64,000 nucleotides of DNA from Caldanaerovirga acetigignens (GTDB lineage: Bacteria > Bacillota > Thermosediminibacteria > Thermosediminibacterales > Thermosediminibacteraceae). Under the pieces are notes generated by a model. It was not told where the DNA came from and did no database searches. It saw nothing but the letters and a program-made list of their open reading frames with translations. Positions 34,743-43,004 of this stretch are shown here, in pieces; the first letter of the stretch is position 1; the number at the start of each line of letters is the position of its first letter. Where the stretch lies: assembly GCF_900142995.1 (NCBI RefSeq), contig NZ_FRCR01000009.1:1-64000 (forward strand), written 5' to 3'. The position numbers and the translations under genes were made by a program.

Positions 34743-34985
34743 TCATCGCCCGCCCCGGTTGGTCATAGTAATGGTATATATGACCTTGCCGCCCTCTTTT
34801 AGTCCTTCTTCGAAGAGAGCCCGAACCGCCTTCCATACCTCTTCGTCTTCACCCCTGATTATAGTGCTCAAAGGCGTAAGCTCCATTTCAACATTAAAAC
34901 CTTTGAGCTGGTCAAGGACTCTAAACACTACTTTTTCGTAATCTTCCCTCCCTAAAGGTAAAAGGGAAACCTGACACGTAATCAC
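34743..34985 (-). CDS. MTH1187/YkoF-like (UPF0045) thiamine-binding-type protein
   Basis: An 80-residue protein of the MTH1187 family (ITCQVSLLPLGREDYEKVVF at the start, ELTPLSTIIRGEDEEVWKAV in the middle). Relatives bind thiamine or similar ligands in a ferredoxin-like dimer; the exact job is not known. GTG start with AGGGGTG upstream. It follows nrdG by 12 bases and precedes the operon terminator, so it is co-transcribed with anaerobic ribonucleotide reductase. Confidence 0.8.
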   Translation of the reverse strand: MITCQVSLLPLGREDYEKVVFRVLDQLKGFNVEMELTPLSTIIRGEDEEVWKAVRALFEEGLKEGGKVIYTITMTNRGGR

Positions 34986-34997
34986 ATTAATGCACCC

Positions 34998-35693
34998 CTA
35001 ACTTCTGATAACAATCTCACCGAAATACTCTGATATTTCCTCTTTTGCTCTCTCAAGAAAAGCTTTATCGCACGGTTTTTTACCGCAAAATTCAGGGTCA
35101 ATCACTCCTTCAGAGTACCTGTACCCTTGCAGCACGTACCTCTTTGCCCCTGAGAGCCAGCGTGCAATAGCTTTTATATCTTCTAACGAAAGGATTCTTT
35201 CGTGGACGGTCGTCCTAAATTCGTAATCCACCGAAGAAGTTTTGACAAGCTCCACAGTCTTTAAAACCCCTTCAATGTGCTCCTTGTACTTAGTAAAGAG
35301 GCTATACTTTTCCGGCGAAGCCTTTATATCAACTGCCACATAGTCGACAAGACCTTTTTGAATAAGCTCTTTTACAATTTCTGGCTGCGAGCCGTTAGTG
35401 TCGAGCTTTACTTTTAATCCCCTATTTTTTAACTCTTTCAGAAATTCTCCCAAGTCGCTCCACAAAGTGGGCTCGCCGCCGGTTATGCACACTCCGTCGA
35501 CGAGATTTCTCCTTTTTTCAAGATATTCAAAAAGAATGCTCTCAGAAACTTTTCCTCCGATGCATTGCTTAACCAGCGGGCCATTGTGACAGTAGGGACA
35601 CCTGAAATTGCACCCGGGCAGAAATACGGTGCATGCCACAACACCCGGGTAATCTGAAAGGGATACTGGCATGAAATCATATATTAACGGCAT
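34998..35693 (-). CDS. nrdG: anaerobic ribonucleoside-triphosphate reductase activating protein (radical SAM)
   Basis: A radical SAM activase of about 231 residues that installs the glycyl radical in NrdD. The cluster motif CxxxCxxC is seen in LPGCNFRCPYCHNGPLV, followed by CITGGEPTLWSDLGEFLKEL. The start is uncertain: ATG at 35693 (MPLIYDFMPVSLSDYPG) overlaps nrdD; TTG at 35720 and ATG at 35672 are alternatives. It is immediately downstream of and overlapping nrdD, as expected for an activase and its target. Confidence 0.93.
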   Translation of the reverse strand: MPLIYDFMPVSLSDYPGVVACTVFLPGCNFRCPYCHNGPLVKQCIGGKVSESILFEYLEKRRNLVDGVCITGGEPTLWSDLGEFLKELKNRGLKVKLDTNGSQPEIVKELIQKGLVDYVAVDIKASPEKYSLFTKYKEHIEGVLKTVELVKTSSVDYEFRTTVHERILSLEDIKAIARWLSGAKRYVLQGYRYSEGVIDPEFCGKKPCDKAFLERAKEEISEYFGEIVIRS

Positions 35694-37767
35694 ACACCTT
35701 GTATTCCCTTCTGTCTGCAAATTCAGCTCTCTTGCCGTTGTTCCAGCACTGCACCGGCCTATAGTAACCCACTATCCTGCTGTATACCTCGCATTCCTTG
35801 CCGCAGGACGGGCACTCAAAATGCTCCCCGGTGATATAACCGTGGTCTTCGCAAACGGAAAACGTTGGAGTCAAAGTGTAGTAAGGTAGCCGGTAGTTCT
35901 CAGCGATTTTTTTCACCAAAGCCTTGCAGGTGGTCTTGTCGATTTTTTCCCCCAGGAATATATGAAATACTGTGCCGCCGGTGTACTTACACTGCAGCTC
36001 TTCCTGATGATCCAAAGCCGCAAAAATATCATCGGTAAAATCTACAGGAAGCTGGGTAGAATTGGTGTAATACGGTTCGTCTTTGCCGCAGGTTATGATT
36101 TTTTCTCCGAAAAGTTCCCTGTCTTTTTTGGCAAGCCTGTAAGAAGCGCCTTCCGCAGGAGTTGCCTCCAGGTTGTAAAGTTCCCCCGCCTCTTCTTGAT
36201 ACTCCGTGAGCCTTTCTCTCATAAAATCGAGAACTTTCAGCGCAAAGTTCCTCCCCTCCGGGTCTTCGATGCCGCATCCCATGAAATTTTCCAGTGCTTC
36301 GTTCATTCCAACAAGACCGATGGTGTTAAAGTGGTTCTGCCAGTACGCACCGAATCTGTCGTATACGTCCCTTAGGTAGAATCTGGCATAAGGATAAAGC
36401 CCTTCTCTGGTCATACGCTCTAATACCTTTCGCTTAATCTCCAGACTGGTTTTTGCTATATCCATAAGGCGGGAAAGCCTCTCGAAAAATTCGTCTTCAG
36501 ATTTTGAAAGGTAACCTATGCGGGGCATGTTGATGGTTACGACACCTATGGACCCCGTGAGAGGATTTGCTCCGAAAAGCCCTCCGCCTCGCTTTCTGAG
36601 CTCCCTATTGTCCAGCCTCAACCGGCAGCACATCGATCTTACATCTTCAGGCTTCATATCGCTATTTATGAAATTTGAGTAGTAAGGAAGTCCATATTTT
36701 GACGTCATCTCCATTATTTTATCGACGACGGGACTATCCCAATCAAACTCCTTCGTTATGTTGTAAGTGGGTATGGGGAAGGTAAAAATCCGGCCGTTGG
36801 CGTCTCCCTCCATCATCACTTCTGCAAAAGCCATGTTGAGCATATCCATTTCTTTTTGAAATTCTCTATAAGTCTTATCCATTAACTTTCCACCGACTAT
36901 GGCAGGCTCTTTGGCAATAATTTCTGGTGGCACCAGGTCTAAAGTTATATTTACGAAAGGCGTCTGAAAACCCACCCTTGTCGGCACGTTCAAATTAAAT
37001 ATGAATTCCTGCATGGCCTGCTTTACTTCCCTGTAGCTCAGGCCGTCGTAGTATATGAAAGGCGCAAGATATGTATCGAAATTGCTTAAGGCTTGGGCTC
37101 CTGCGGCTTCACCCTGCAAGGTATAAAAGAAGTTTACTATCTGTCCTAAGGCTGACCTGAAGTGCTTCGGGGGTTTGCTGGCCACTTTCCCCTTTACCCC
37201 GGTAAAACCGGAAAGAAGTAAATCTCTAAGGTCCCAGCCGCAGCAGTAAACCGACAGGAGTCCCAAATCGTGGATGTGAAAATCTCCAGTCAGGTGGGCA
37301 TTTCTTACCTCTTCAGGGTAGATTTTGCTCAGCCAGTATTTAGAAATAACCGCGCTAGATATGTGGTTGTTGAGCCCTTGGAGCGAAAATCCCATGTTGC
37401 TGTTTTCTTTTATTCTCCAGTCGTTTTTACCTATGTAATTGTCGACGGTTTCCTCTATGTCCAAAAATACCTTTCGAAATTCCCTCATGTCTTGGTGCTG
37501 CTTGCGGTAGAGGATGTAGGCCTTTGCCGTCCTTGCATGGCCGTTTTCTATGAGCACCTTCTCCACAACGTCCTGCACATTTTCTACTGATGGAACTGAA
37601 TCGACATAAATTTCTTCCAAAATTTTCACAACCTCATCGGTTAGGCGCTTTGCAATGTTCCTGTCGCTTCCTCCTACCGCCTTTGCTGCCTTAAAAATAG
37701 CATTTTCTATCTTGGTCCTGTCGAATTCCTGGATGCTTCCATCCCTTTTAATTATATGTGTCAACAT
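35677..37767 (-). CDS. nrdD: anaerobic ribonucleoside-triphosphate reductase
   Basis: A 696-residue glycyl-radical enzyme reducing NTPs to dNTPs without oxygen. An ATP-cone occupies about residues 1-95 (HIIKRDGSIQEFDRTKIENA), the catalytic barrel the middle, and the C-terminus has a zinc site (CEDHG...CPSCGKEC) and the radical loop RIVGYYRPVQCWNNGKR, where the Gly of VGY is the radical site. ATG at 37767 has GGGGGT nearby; an earlier in-frame start at 37782 lacks this. Operon with nrdG. No clear NrdR boxes were seen upstream. Confidence 0.96.
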   Translation of the reverse strand: MLTHIIKRDGSIQEFDRTKIENAIFKAAKAVGGSDRNIAKRLTDEVVKILEEIYVDSVPSVENVQDVVEKVLIENGHARTAKAYILYRKQHQDMREFRKVFLDIEETVDNYIGKNDWRIKENSNMGFSLQGLNNHISSAVISKYWLSKIYPEEVRNAHLTGDFHIHDLGLLSVYCCGWDLRDLLLSGFTGVKGKVASKPPKHFRSALGQIVNFFYTLQGEAAGAQALSNFDTYLAPFIYYDGLSYREVKQAMQEFIFNLNVPTRVGFQTPFVNITLDLVPPEIIAKEPAIVGGKLMDKTYREFQKEMDMLNMAFAEVMMEGDANGRIFTFPIPTYNITKEFDWDSPVVDKIMEMTSKYGLPYYSNFINSDMKPEDVRSMCCRLRLDNRELRKRGGGLFGANPLTGSIGVVTINMPRIGYLSKSEDEFFERLSRLMDIAKTSLEIKRKVLERMTREGLYPYARFYLRDVYDRFGAYWQNHFNTIGLVGMNEALENFMGCGIEDPEGRNFALKVLDFMRERLTEYQEEAGELYNLEATPAEGASYRLAKKDRELFGEKIITCGKDEPYYTNSTQLPVDFTDDIFAALDHQEELQCKYTGGTVFHIFLGEKIDKTTCKALVKKIAENYRLPYYTLTPTFSVCEDHGYITGEHFECPSCGKECEVYSRIVGYYRPVQCWNNGKRAEFADRREYKVYAVNI

Positions 37768-37925
37768 TTCGAAAACCCCCAATTTCCAGTAAATTATTCT
37801 GGCGCTTTACTCCTTCAAAGCCGAATATTATTTTACATCAAAAAATTGTTCAAAAAAATAAGCGCAATAGACTATAGTCGCCGGGAATCTAAGCCTAGAC
37901 TTTCCAAAAAGCTGCTGGCGGTAAG

Positions 37926-38354
37926 CTAGGGCTTCTTTTTTATCCCGGTAATTACCTTCTGACCATTTTCATCAAAGTGGAAAGTAAATTCAATCCTGTC
38001 GTTTTCCTCCAAATTCAATTCCTCAAAACCTTCCTTTATCTGCGGCGAAAGCCTGTAAGCCTCGTAAATTTCTCCTTCCTTAACTTCTATGGAGTTTACA
38101 TCAATCTGGCCTATGTATACCGCTTCGCCCGTTAACTTTTCCGATGCCACGGGTGCATCCTTTTCATCATTATGTTCCTTGTTTTCTTCCTTTTCCACAT
38201 CGTTATTTTTACCGTTATTCGAAGGCTCTTGCTCAACAATTATCGGACCTTTCCTATCTGCCGCCTGCCTATTATCGTTTTGCCTTCCCTTTATAAAGAA
38301 AAAAGCCACAGCCAGGATCACCAACAAAATCACAAGGGTTTTTCCAACCTTCAT
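37926..38354 (-). CDS. membrane-anchored hypothetical protein
   Basis: A 142-residue protein with one N-terminal membrane segment (TLVILLVILAVAFFFI, about residues 5-20), a low-complexity charged linker rich in Asn, Glu and Lys (about 24-70), and a C-terminal beta-type domain (EAVYIGQIDVNSIEV... IEFTFHFDENGQ). No Cys lipobox is seen. It is not recognised as a named family. GGAGGGA precedes the ATG. It stands between nrdD and the divergent niaR. Confidence 0.65.
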   Translation of the reverse strand: MKVGKTLVILLVILAVAFFFIKGRQNDNRQAADRKGPIIVEQEPSNNGKNNDVEKEENKEHNDEKDAPVASEKLTGEAVYIGQIDVNSIEVKEGEIYEAYRLSPQIKEGFEELNLEENDRIEFTFHFDENGQKVITGIKKKP

Positions 38355-38511
38355 AAAAACATCCCTCCGATTTTCGTAACCTCATTATATCCCATATTTT
38401 TTTTCAAAACAAGGTCGGTAAAAAATCGTAAAATGCGAAAATGGACAATTAATTTCATCTGAAGCTTAAATCTGATATAATTTATTCAGCCTAAAAATTG
38501 AGGTGAAACGA

Positions 38512-39021
38512 ATGAACGCCGAAGAAAGACGGGAAAAAATTGTCGAAGTATTAAAATCCTCGAAAAAGCCCATATCCGGCAGCGAACTTGCCAAAATGTT
38601 TAACGTCACCCGCCAGATTATCGTCCAGGACATTGCAATCCTTCGGGCCGCAGGAAAGGAGATTCTAGCTACGTCTCAAGGGTACGCGATTATGGAACCT
38701 TTAGATTTGGTCACGAAAAAAGTTGCATGTCGCCACGGCAGAAAAGAGACAAGAGATGAACTCATGATTTTCGTTGAATCGGGCTGCAGGGTTCTCGACG
38801 TAATAGTCGAACATCCAATCTATGGCGAAATACACGGAATGCTGATGCTCAACAATTCCAGAGACGTGGAAGAGTTCATTAAAAAAATGTCCGAAAACAA
38901 TGCTTCTCTCCTTTCCGAGCTGACCCAGGGAGTTCACCTTCATACCGTCCAGGCGATAAACGAGGATTCCATAAAAAAGGCCTGCGAGGCTTTGAAGAAA
39001 AGAGGAATACTGCTCAGTTGA
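38512..39021 (+). CDS. niaR: NiaR-type niacin-responsive transcriptional repressor
   Basis: A 169-residue repressor with an HTH_11 domain (about residues 5-60: SGSELAKMFNVTRQIIVQDI) and a 3H domain whose three His are seen in VACRHGRKETRDEL, VIVEHPIYGEIHG and GVHLHTVQA. Relatives bind nicotinate and repress NAD-synthesis and niacin-uptake genes. ATG at 38512 has GAGGTG seven bases upstream; a GTG at 38503 overlaps that site. The next gene is a niacin-type ECF transporter component. Confidence 0.93.
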   Translation: MNAEERREKIVEVLKSSKKPISGSELAKMFNVTRQIIVQDIAILRAAGKEILATSQGYAIMEPLDLVTKKVACRHGRKETRDELMIFVESGCRVLDVIVEHPIYGEIHGMLMLNNSRDVEEFIKKMSENNASLLSELTQGVHLHTVQAINEDSIKKACEALKKRGILLS

Positions 39022-39098
39022 ACATCAAAACTGAAAGCCGGAATTTATTAGGCTTTCTTTTTTATTTTTTCCCTCCTTCAGAAAATGTTTAAAATCAC

Positions 39099-39127
39099 TT
39101 GACATATATGTGTATATACATTAGAAT
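39099..39127 (+). promoter_or_regulatory. niaX promoter with embedded palindrome, candidate NiaR operator
   Basis: TTGACA (39099-39104), a 17-base spacer and TAGAAT (39122-39127). The spacer contains a perfect 10-bp palindrome TGTATATACA (39111-39120). A repressor bound there would block RNA polymerase. Confidence 0.75.
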
Positions 39128-39158
39128 ATACTTAAAAATGCCTTAAAGGGGGAATTTT

Positions 39159-39650
39159 ATGAAGTCAAAAAATCTTGTCATTGGAGCGCTCCTCACTTCA
39201 CTTGCCCTTGTAATACCGATATACTTCGGCGGCTATCTTCGAATATACATCCCCCCATTTTCAGCCACTTTAGCTTCCCACGTTCCCGTCATGCTCGCCT
39301 TTTTGGTAAGCCCGCTTGTGGCTGTTATGGTTGGGCTCGGTTCTACGATCGGATTTTTGGTCATGCTAGGACCGGTAATTGCTGCTAGAGCCTTCATCCA
39401 TGTAATATTCGGTTATGTGGGAGCGAAGTTAATAGATAAGGGTTATACTTTTGAAAAAGCGCTTTTGCTTACAGCCCCACTTCACGCCCTTGGAGAATCC
39501 CTTGTAGTACTGCCTTTTGGTTTTCCTTTATATACAGCACTGGTTCTAGTAGGAATCGGGACTCTCCTCCATCACTTCGCGGATAGCATTATTTCTGTGA
39601 TTTTAGCACGGACTGTGCTATCTGGCATTATGATTAAAATAAAAAATTGA
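39159..39650 (+). CDS. niaX: ECF transporter S component, probable niacin transporter NiaX
   Basis: A 163-residue membrane protein with about six hydrophobic segments and the S-component features FGGYLRIYIPPFSATLASHVP and, near the C-terminus, IGTLLHHFADSIIS. Such substrate-binding subunits work with shared EcfA and EcfT subunits encoded elsewhere. Niacin specificity is inferred from its place right after niaR. GGGGGAA precedes the ATG. Confidence 0.8.
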   Translation: MKSKNLVIGALLTSLALVIPIYFGGYLRIYIPPFSATLASHVPVMLAFLVSPLVAVMVGLGSTIGFLVMLGPVIAARAFIHVIFGYVGAKLIDKGYTFEKALLLTAPLHALGESLVVLPFGFPLYTALVLVGIGTLLHHFADSIISVILARTVLSGIMIKIKN

Positions 39651-39682
39651 GCCTGCATCGAAAATGCAGGCTCAATTTTTTA
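39643..39682 (+). terminator. terminator after niaX
   Basis: AAAATTGAGCCTGCAT pairs with ATGCAGGCTCAATTTT around a CGAAA loop and is followed by TTTTATTTTT. The stop codon of niaX lies inside the stem. Confidence 0.9.
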
Positions 39683-39757
39683 TTTTTCAAGCTTCTATCA
39701 GCACATCGCAAATCCCCATATCTTCCGGCGCAAAAACCCGGGCGTTTTCCAGAGGAA

Positions 39758-41407
39758 TCACTTTTCTCCCTCCAGCAACAATCTTACAGTCTTTTCCACA
39801 ATTTCTGGCACTACTTCAAAAGAATAGGGGATATTAACCCTCTCCGTAAACTTGTGGGCATCTTTTCCGTAAGGACCTATGTTTACAACCGGAACATCTA
39901 ATTTCCTTATGCATTCGACGGGGAGCGAATAGATCTCGCCCCATCCCGGCATGTTATCTGTCAGTGCCTCCACGGCTCTTTCTTCGGGTATCGAAAAGTA
40001 GCTCAGGTCCGAAATGTAGGGATAAAATTTTTTTATTTCGAATTTATACGGAACGCGGGCTGCTACTTCGGCAACTGCCGAATTTACCGCCATGATTAGA
40101 TTTTTTTCTTTCTCTTTCTGGCCTTTTACGTATATATGGGGGTAATACGGCGGAGCAAAAAACAGGACCACAGCAGGATTCTTGTTAGACCATTGCCTAG
40201 TAAGTTCCCTCACTATCTGGAGACAGTAAATTCGATCATCGAGTTTTTGCTCCATAAGTTTATCTTTAAAATTCCTTAAGTGCTCCATAATTTTCCCATC
40301 TGTCTCCTTTTTAACCTCATCGTAAAGTTCTTTAAACGTCAATACCTGGGGTTTCCAAGGCAACTTTTTACAGGGAATGCCGGAGGCCTGACAATAGCGC
40401 GCATAATCGTCGTTGAGTTTTTTTAATACGTTTTTGAAGGCCTTTTGTGCCTTGACTTTAAGTTTTTCTAGAATCTCATTGGGCTTGCTGCTATGGGTCG
40501 AGTAATTGAAGTAGAGGTATGCTTCGTTTACGGTTTGAACGGAATACTCGGACTTTAAATCCCTCTGCCCGAGGCTTATGGGAGGTGTTGACGCCTCGCC
40601 CTCTACCAAATCGCACAGGTCAAAAGCTAGATCCACCTCCTTTAAAATTTCCGAAGCCAGGAGGTTTGCGTCCAAACCCTCGAAAGCTTGCCCCACGTGG
40701 GTCTCCTTGCCGTAGATGTAAAAGCAGGAAAGTATCTTCCCTACCGTCCCTATATAGATGTATTTCTTATCATCGCCGGGAAAACGGGGGGCCATATAAT
40801 CGGTATCTATAGCCGCTACGTATTCTAAATTGTAAGTTTCTGCAAGGCGCACCAGGTCTTCTGTCGCTGAAAGCATACCTTTGGAATTTCCCTCTTCGTC
40901 CGGCACTGCAAGGAAAAGAATATTCCCCTGCATCTCGCTTACTTTTTCTGAAAGATGTTTTAGTAAAGCCATGTTAATAGCAACGCCGGATTTCATATCG
41001 AATATTCCCCGGCCGAACAGCCACTCGCCGCTTTCCAAGTCTTTTGACGTATCTTCGTCGAGCTCTTTAGTTCGTAAGATGTCTTTTAGCTTTTCCGGGT
41101 AAGTAGCATATTCTTTTATATTTCCATAATCTTCTATACCCACGGTGTCTATATGTCCTATTAAAACAACGGTTTTCCTTGAATTTCCCTTTTGCCCCTT
41201 CAACAAGGCTAAAACGTTTTTCCTGTTCAAAACGTCACCTTTTAGGTCAGAAAGCAAAAGGTAATTAGGGTGTTCTTTGTAGTAATCCAGCGTTTTGAAA
41301 AAATCGTAAATCCACCTTGCTATTTCGATTTCACCTTCGCTTTCAACCACGCTTTTTATTCTAGTCAGTTGTAAAGCTAAATTTAAAATAAATTCTTTTT
41401 CCAACAT
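39758..41407 (-). CDS. rocB: RocB-like M20-family peptidase (arginine degradation type)
   Basis: A 549-residue M20 protein of the RocB type, longer than ordinary M20 peptidases. Metal-ligand motifs are VVLIGHIDTVGIEDYG (His-x-Asp), LFGRGIFDMKSGVAINMAL (Asp) and VPDEEGNSKGM (catalytic Glu pair). RocB lies in arginine-use operons of Bacillus, but its reaction is not settled. It is divergent from a PAS/sigma-54-type activator of RocR layout, which supports the assignment. CAGGAGGG precedes the ATG. I saw no -24/-12 promoter in the 110-base gap. Confidence 0.88.
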   Translation of the reverse strand: MLEKEFILNLALQLTRIKSVVESEGEIEIARWIYDFFKTLDYYKEHPNYLLLSDLKGDVLNRKNVLALLKGQKGNSRKTVVLIGHIDTVGIEDYGNIKEYATYPEKLKDILRTKELDEDTSKDLESGEWLFGRGIFDMKSGVAINMALLKHLSEKVSEMQGNILFLAVPDEEGNSKGMLSATEDLVRLAETYNLEYVAAIDTDYMAPRFPGDDKKYIYIGTVGKILSCFYIYGKETHVGQAFEGLDANLLASEILKEVDLAFDLCDLVEGEASTPPISLGQRDLKSEYSVQTVNEAYLYFNYSTHSSKPNEILEKLKVKAQKAFKNVLKKLNDDYARYCQASGIPCKKLPWKPQVLTFKELYDEVKKETDGKIMEHLRNFKDKLMEQKLDDRIYCLQIVRELTRQWSNKNPAVVLFFAPPYYPHIYVKGQKEKEKNLIMAVNSAVAEVAARVPYKFEIKKFYPYISDLSYFSIPEERAVEALTDNMPGWGEIYSLPVECIRKLDVPVVNIGPYGKDAHKFTERVNIPYSFEVVPEIVEKTVRLLLEGEK

Positions 41408-41518
41408 AACACCCTCCTGCTAACTAGAAATCTATCGAAACCGACTTTAACAATTTCGACGCCTCTTTTAAAATTCCCTGCAGGAATATCAAGACCCGTG
41501 TAGAAAAACAATAATTGG

Positions 41519-42952
41519 GTGATGGAAATGGAAAAGCAAGAGGAGCGCCTTAAAAAAATTCTCTCTTATGAAACGGTAAATAAAATTTTTAACGCATTAG
41601 ACGAAGGCATCATCATCGTCGATAGGGATTATAACATACTTTTTTACAACAAGACGCTAAGTCGTATCGAAGGGCTGGAGTCCAACAGCGTAATAGGCAA
41701 GAAGCTCCTCGAGGTCTTTCCATCGCTTACCCCTGAGGAGAGCACAATTTATCAGGTTATAAAAAGTGCAAAGCCCATATTTAACAGGTATCAAGCTTAT
41801 CTGAACTATAAGGGGAAAGAGATAAGAACTGTAAATTCCACCATCCCTATAGTTGAAGACGGCCAAGTGCTAGGGGCCCTGGAGATTTCCAGAGATGTAT
41901 CGGAATTATATGAACTTTCCCAGAAGGTACTGGAACTACAGCAGAAACTCATAGGAAGAAAAATTCGCACAGTCAACATCGGCTTGAGATACACTTTCGA
42001 CAGTATAATAGGGAAGAGCCAAAAAATCCGGGAACTTGTGTGTCTTCTTAAAAAAGTCGCCGGCACCACTTCTTCGGTGCTGATCTACGGTGAGACCGGA
42101 ACCGGCAAGGAACTTTTCGCCCAGAGCATCCATTCTGAAAGCCCCCGCCGTAACAAACCTTTCATCGCCCAAAACTGCGCAGCTCTCCCCGAAACTTTGC
42201 TAGAGTCGTTGCTCTTTGGTACCACCAAAGGCAGCTTTACCGGCGCCGAAGATAGACCTGGTCTTTTCGAGCAGGCCGACGGAGGCACGCTTCTCCTCGA
42301 TGAAATCAACTGCATGGGACTTTCTCTGCAAAGCAAGCTGCTGAGGGTGCTCCAGGAAGGGGTCGTGCGGCGTATAGGGGCAACTTGTGATATCCCCGTA
42401 GATGTAAGGATAATAGCCACAACTAACGAACACCCTGTCGAATTGATTAAAAGTGGCCGATTGAGAAATGACCTTTTTTACCGGCTGAGCGTCATTTATG
42501 TCGAAATTCCCCCACTCAGGGACCGGCTGGAAGACATCGAGGATCTGGTTATACATTTTATCGAAAAATACAACCAAAAATTCAAAAAGAACGTAAAGGG
42601 CATAGATCGTCAGGTGCTAAACCTTTTTAAAGAATATTCCTGGCCTGGTAACGTAAGAGAGTTAGAACACGTTATAGAGGGCGTCATGAATTATGTAGAC
42701 GAAGGATATATTTCCCTTTCGGACCTTAAATATTTGAGCTTTGGAAGTTTCAAAAACTACGTTGAACATAGGGCCGGACGATCTTCTACTGTTAAATCCC
42801 GGGTGGATGAATATGAAAGGGAACTTATAATAAATGCTCTAAAAAGCACCAATGGAAACATAACAAAAGCTGCCCAACTGTTAGGTATCAAAAGGCAAGC
42901 CCTTCAGTATCGCCTGAGAAAGTTCGGCATCGACAAGGAGCTCTTCAGTTAA
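41519..42952 (+). CDS. PAS-containing sigma-54-dependent transcriptional activator (RocR-like)
   Basis: A 477-residue activator. Layout: PAS domain (about residues 15-130, ALDEGIIIVDRDYNILFYNK), AAA+ domain (about 160-395) with Walker A GETGTGKELF, the sigma-54 contact loop GSFTGAEDRPG and Walker B GGTLLLDEI, and a Fis-type HTH (about 435-475, GNITKAAQLLGIKRQALQYR). The domain order matches RocR, which drives arginine catabolism in Bacillus. The GTG start at 41519 has no strong site; ATG at 41522 or 41528 are alternatives. Confidence 0.9.
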   Translation: MMEMEKQEERLKKILSYETVNKIFNALDEGIIIVDRDYNILFYNKTLSRIEGLESNSVIGKKLLEVFPSLTPEESTIYQVIKSAKPIFNRYQAYLNYKGKEIRTVNSTIPIVEDGQVLGALEISRDVSELYELSQKVLELQQKLIGRKIRTVNIGLRYTFDSIIGKSQKIRELVCLLKKVAGTTSSVLIYGETGTGKELFAQSIHSESPRRNKPFIAQNCAALPETLLESLLFGTTKGSFTGAEDRPGLFEQADGGTLLLDEINCMGLSLQSKLLRVLQEGVVRRIGATCDIPVDVRIIATTNEHPVELIKSGRLRNDLFYRLSVIYVEIPPLRDRLEDIEDLVIHFIEKYNQKFKKNVKGIDRQVLNLFKEYSWPGNVRELEHVIEGVMNYVDEGYISLSDLKYLSFGSFKNYVEHRAGRSSTVKSRVDEYERELIINALKSTNGNITKAAQLLGIKRQALQYRLRKFGIDKELFS

Positions 42953-42970
42953 CTCGATTTTAATTTGCCA

Positions 42971-43003
42971 AAAAGGGCTGTCCGCAGAGAACAGCCCTTT
43001 TTT
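42971..43003. terminator. bidirectional terminator between the activator and the GTPase gene
   Basis: AAAAAGGGCTGT pairs with ACAGCCCTTTTTT around an eight-base loop. It lies between two convergent genes. Confidence 0.85.
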
Positions 43004-43004
43004 A

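Noticed and set aside
37768..37925. NrdR boxes upstream of nrdD
   Set aside because: No pair of ACACWATATATWGTGT-like repeats is visible, only scattered A/T-rich sequence.
41408..41518. A sigma-54 (-24/-12) promoter between rocB and the activator
   Set aside because: No TGGCAC-N5-TTGC-like pair could be found on either strand.
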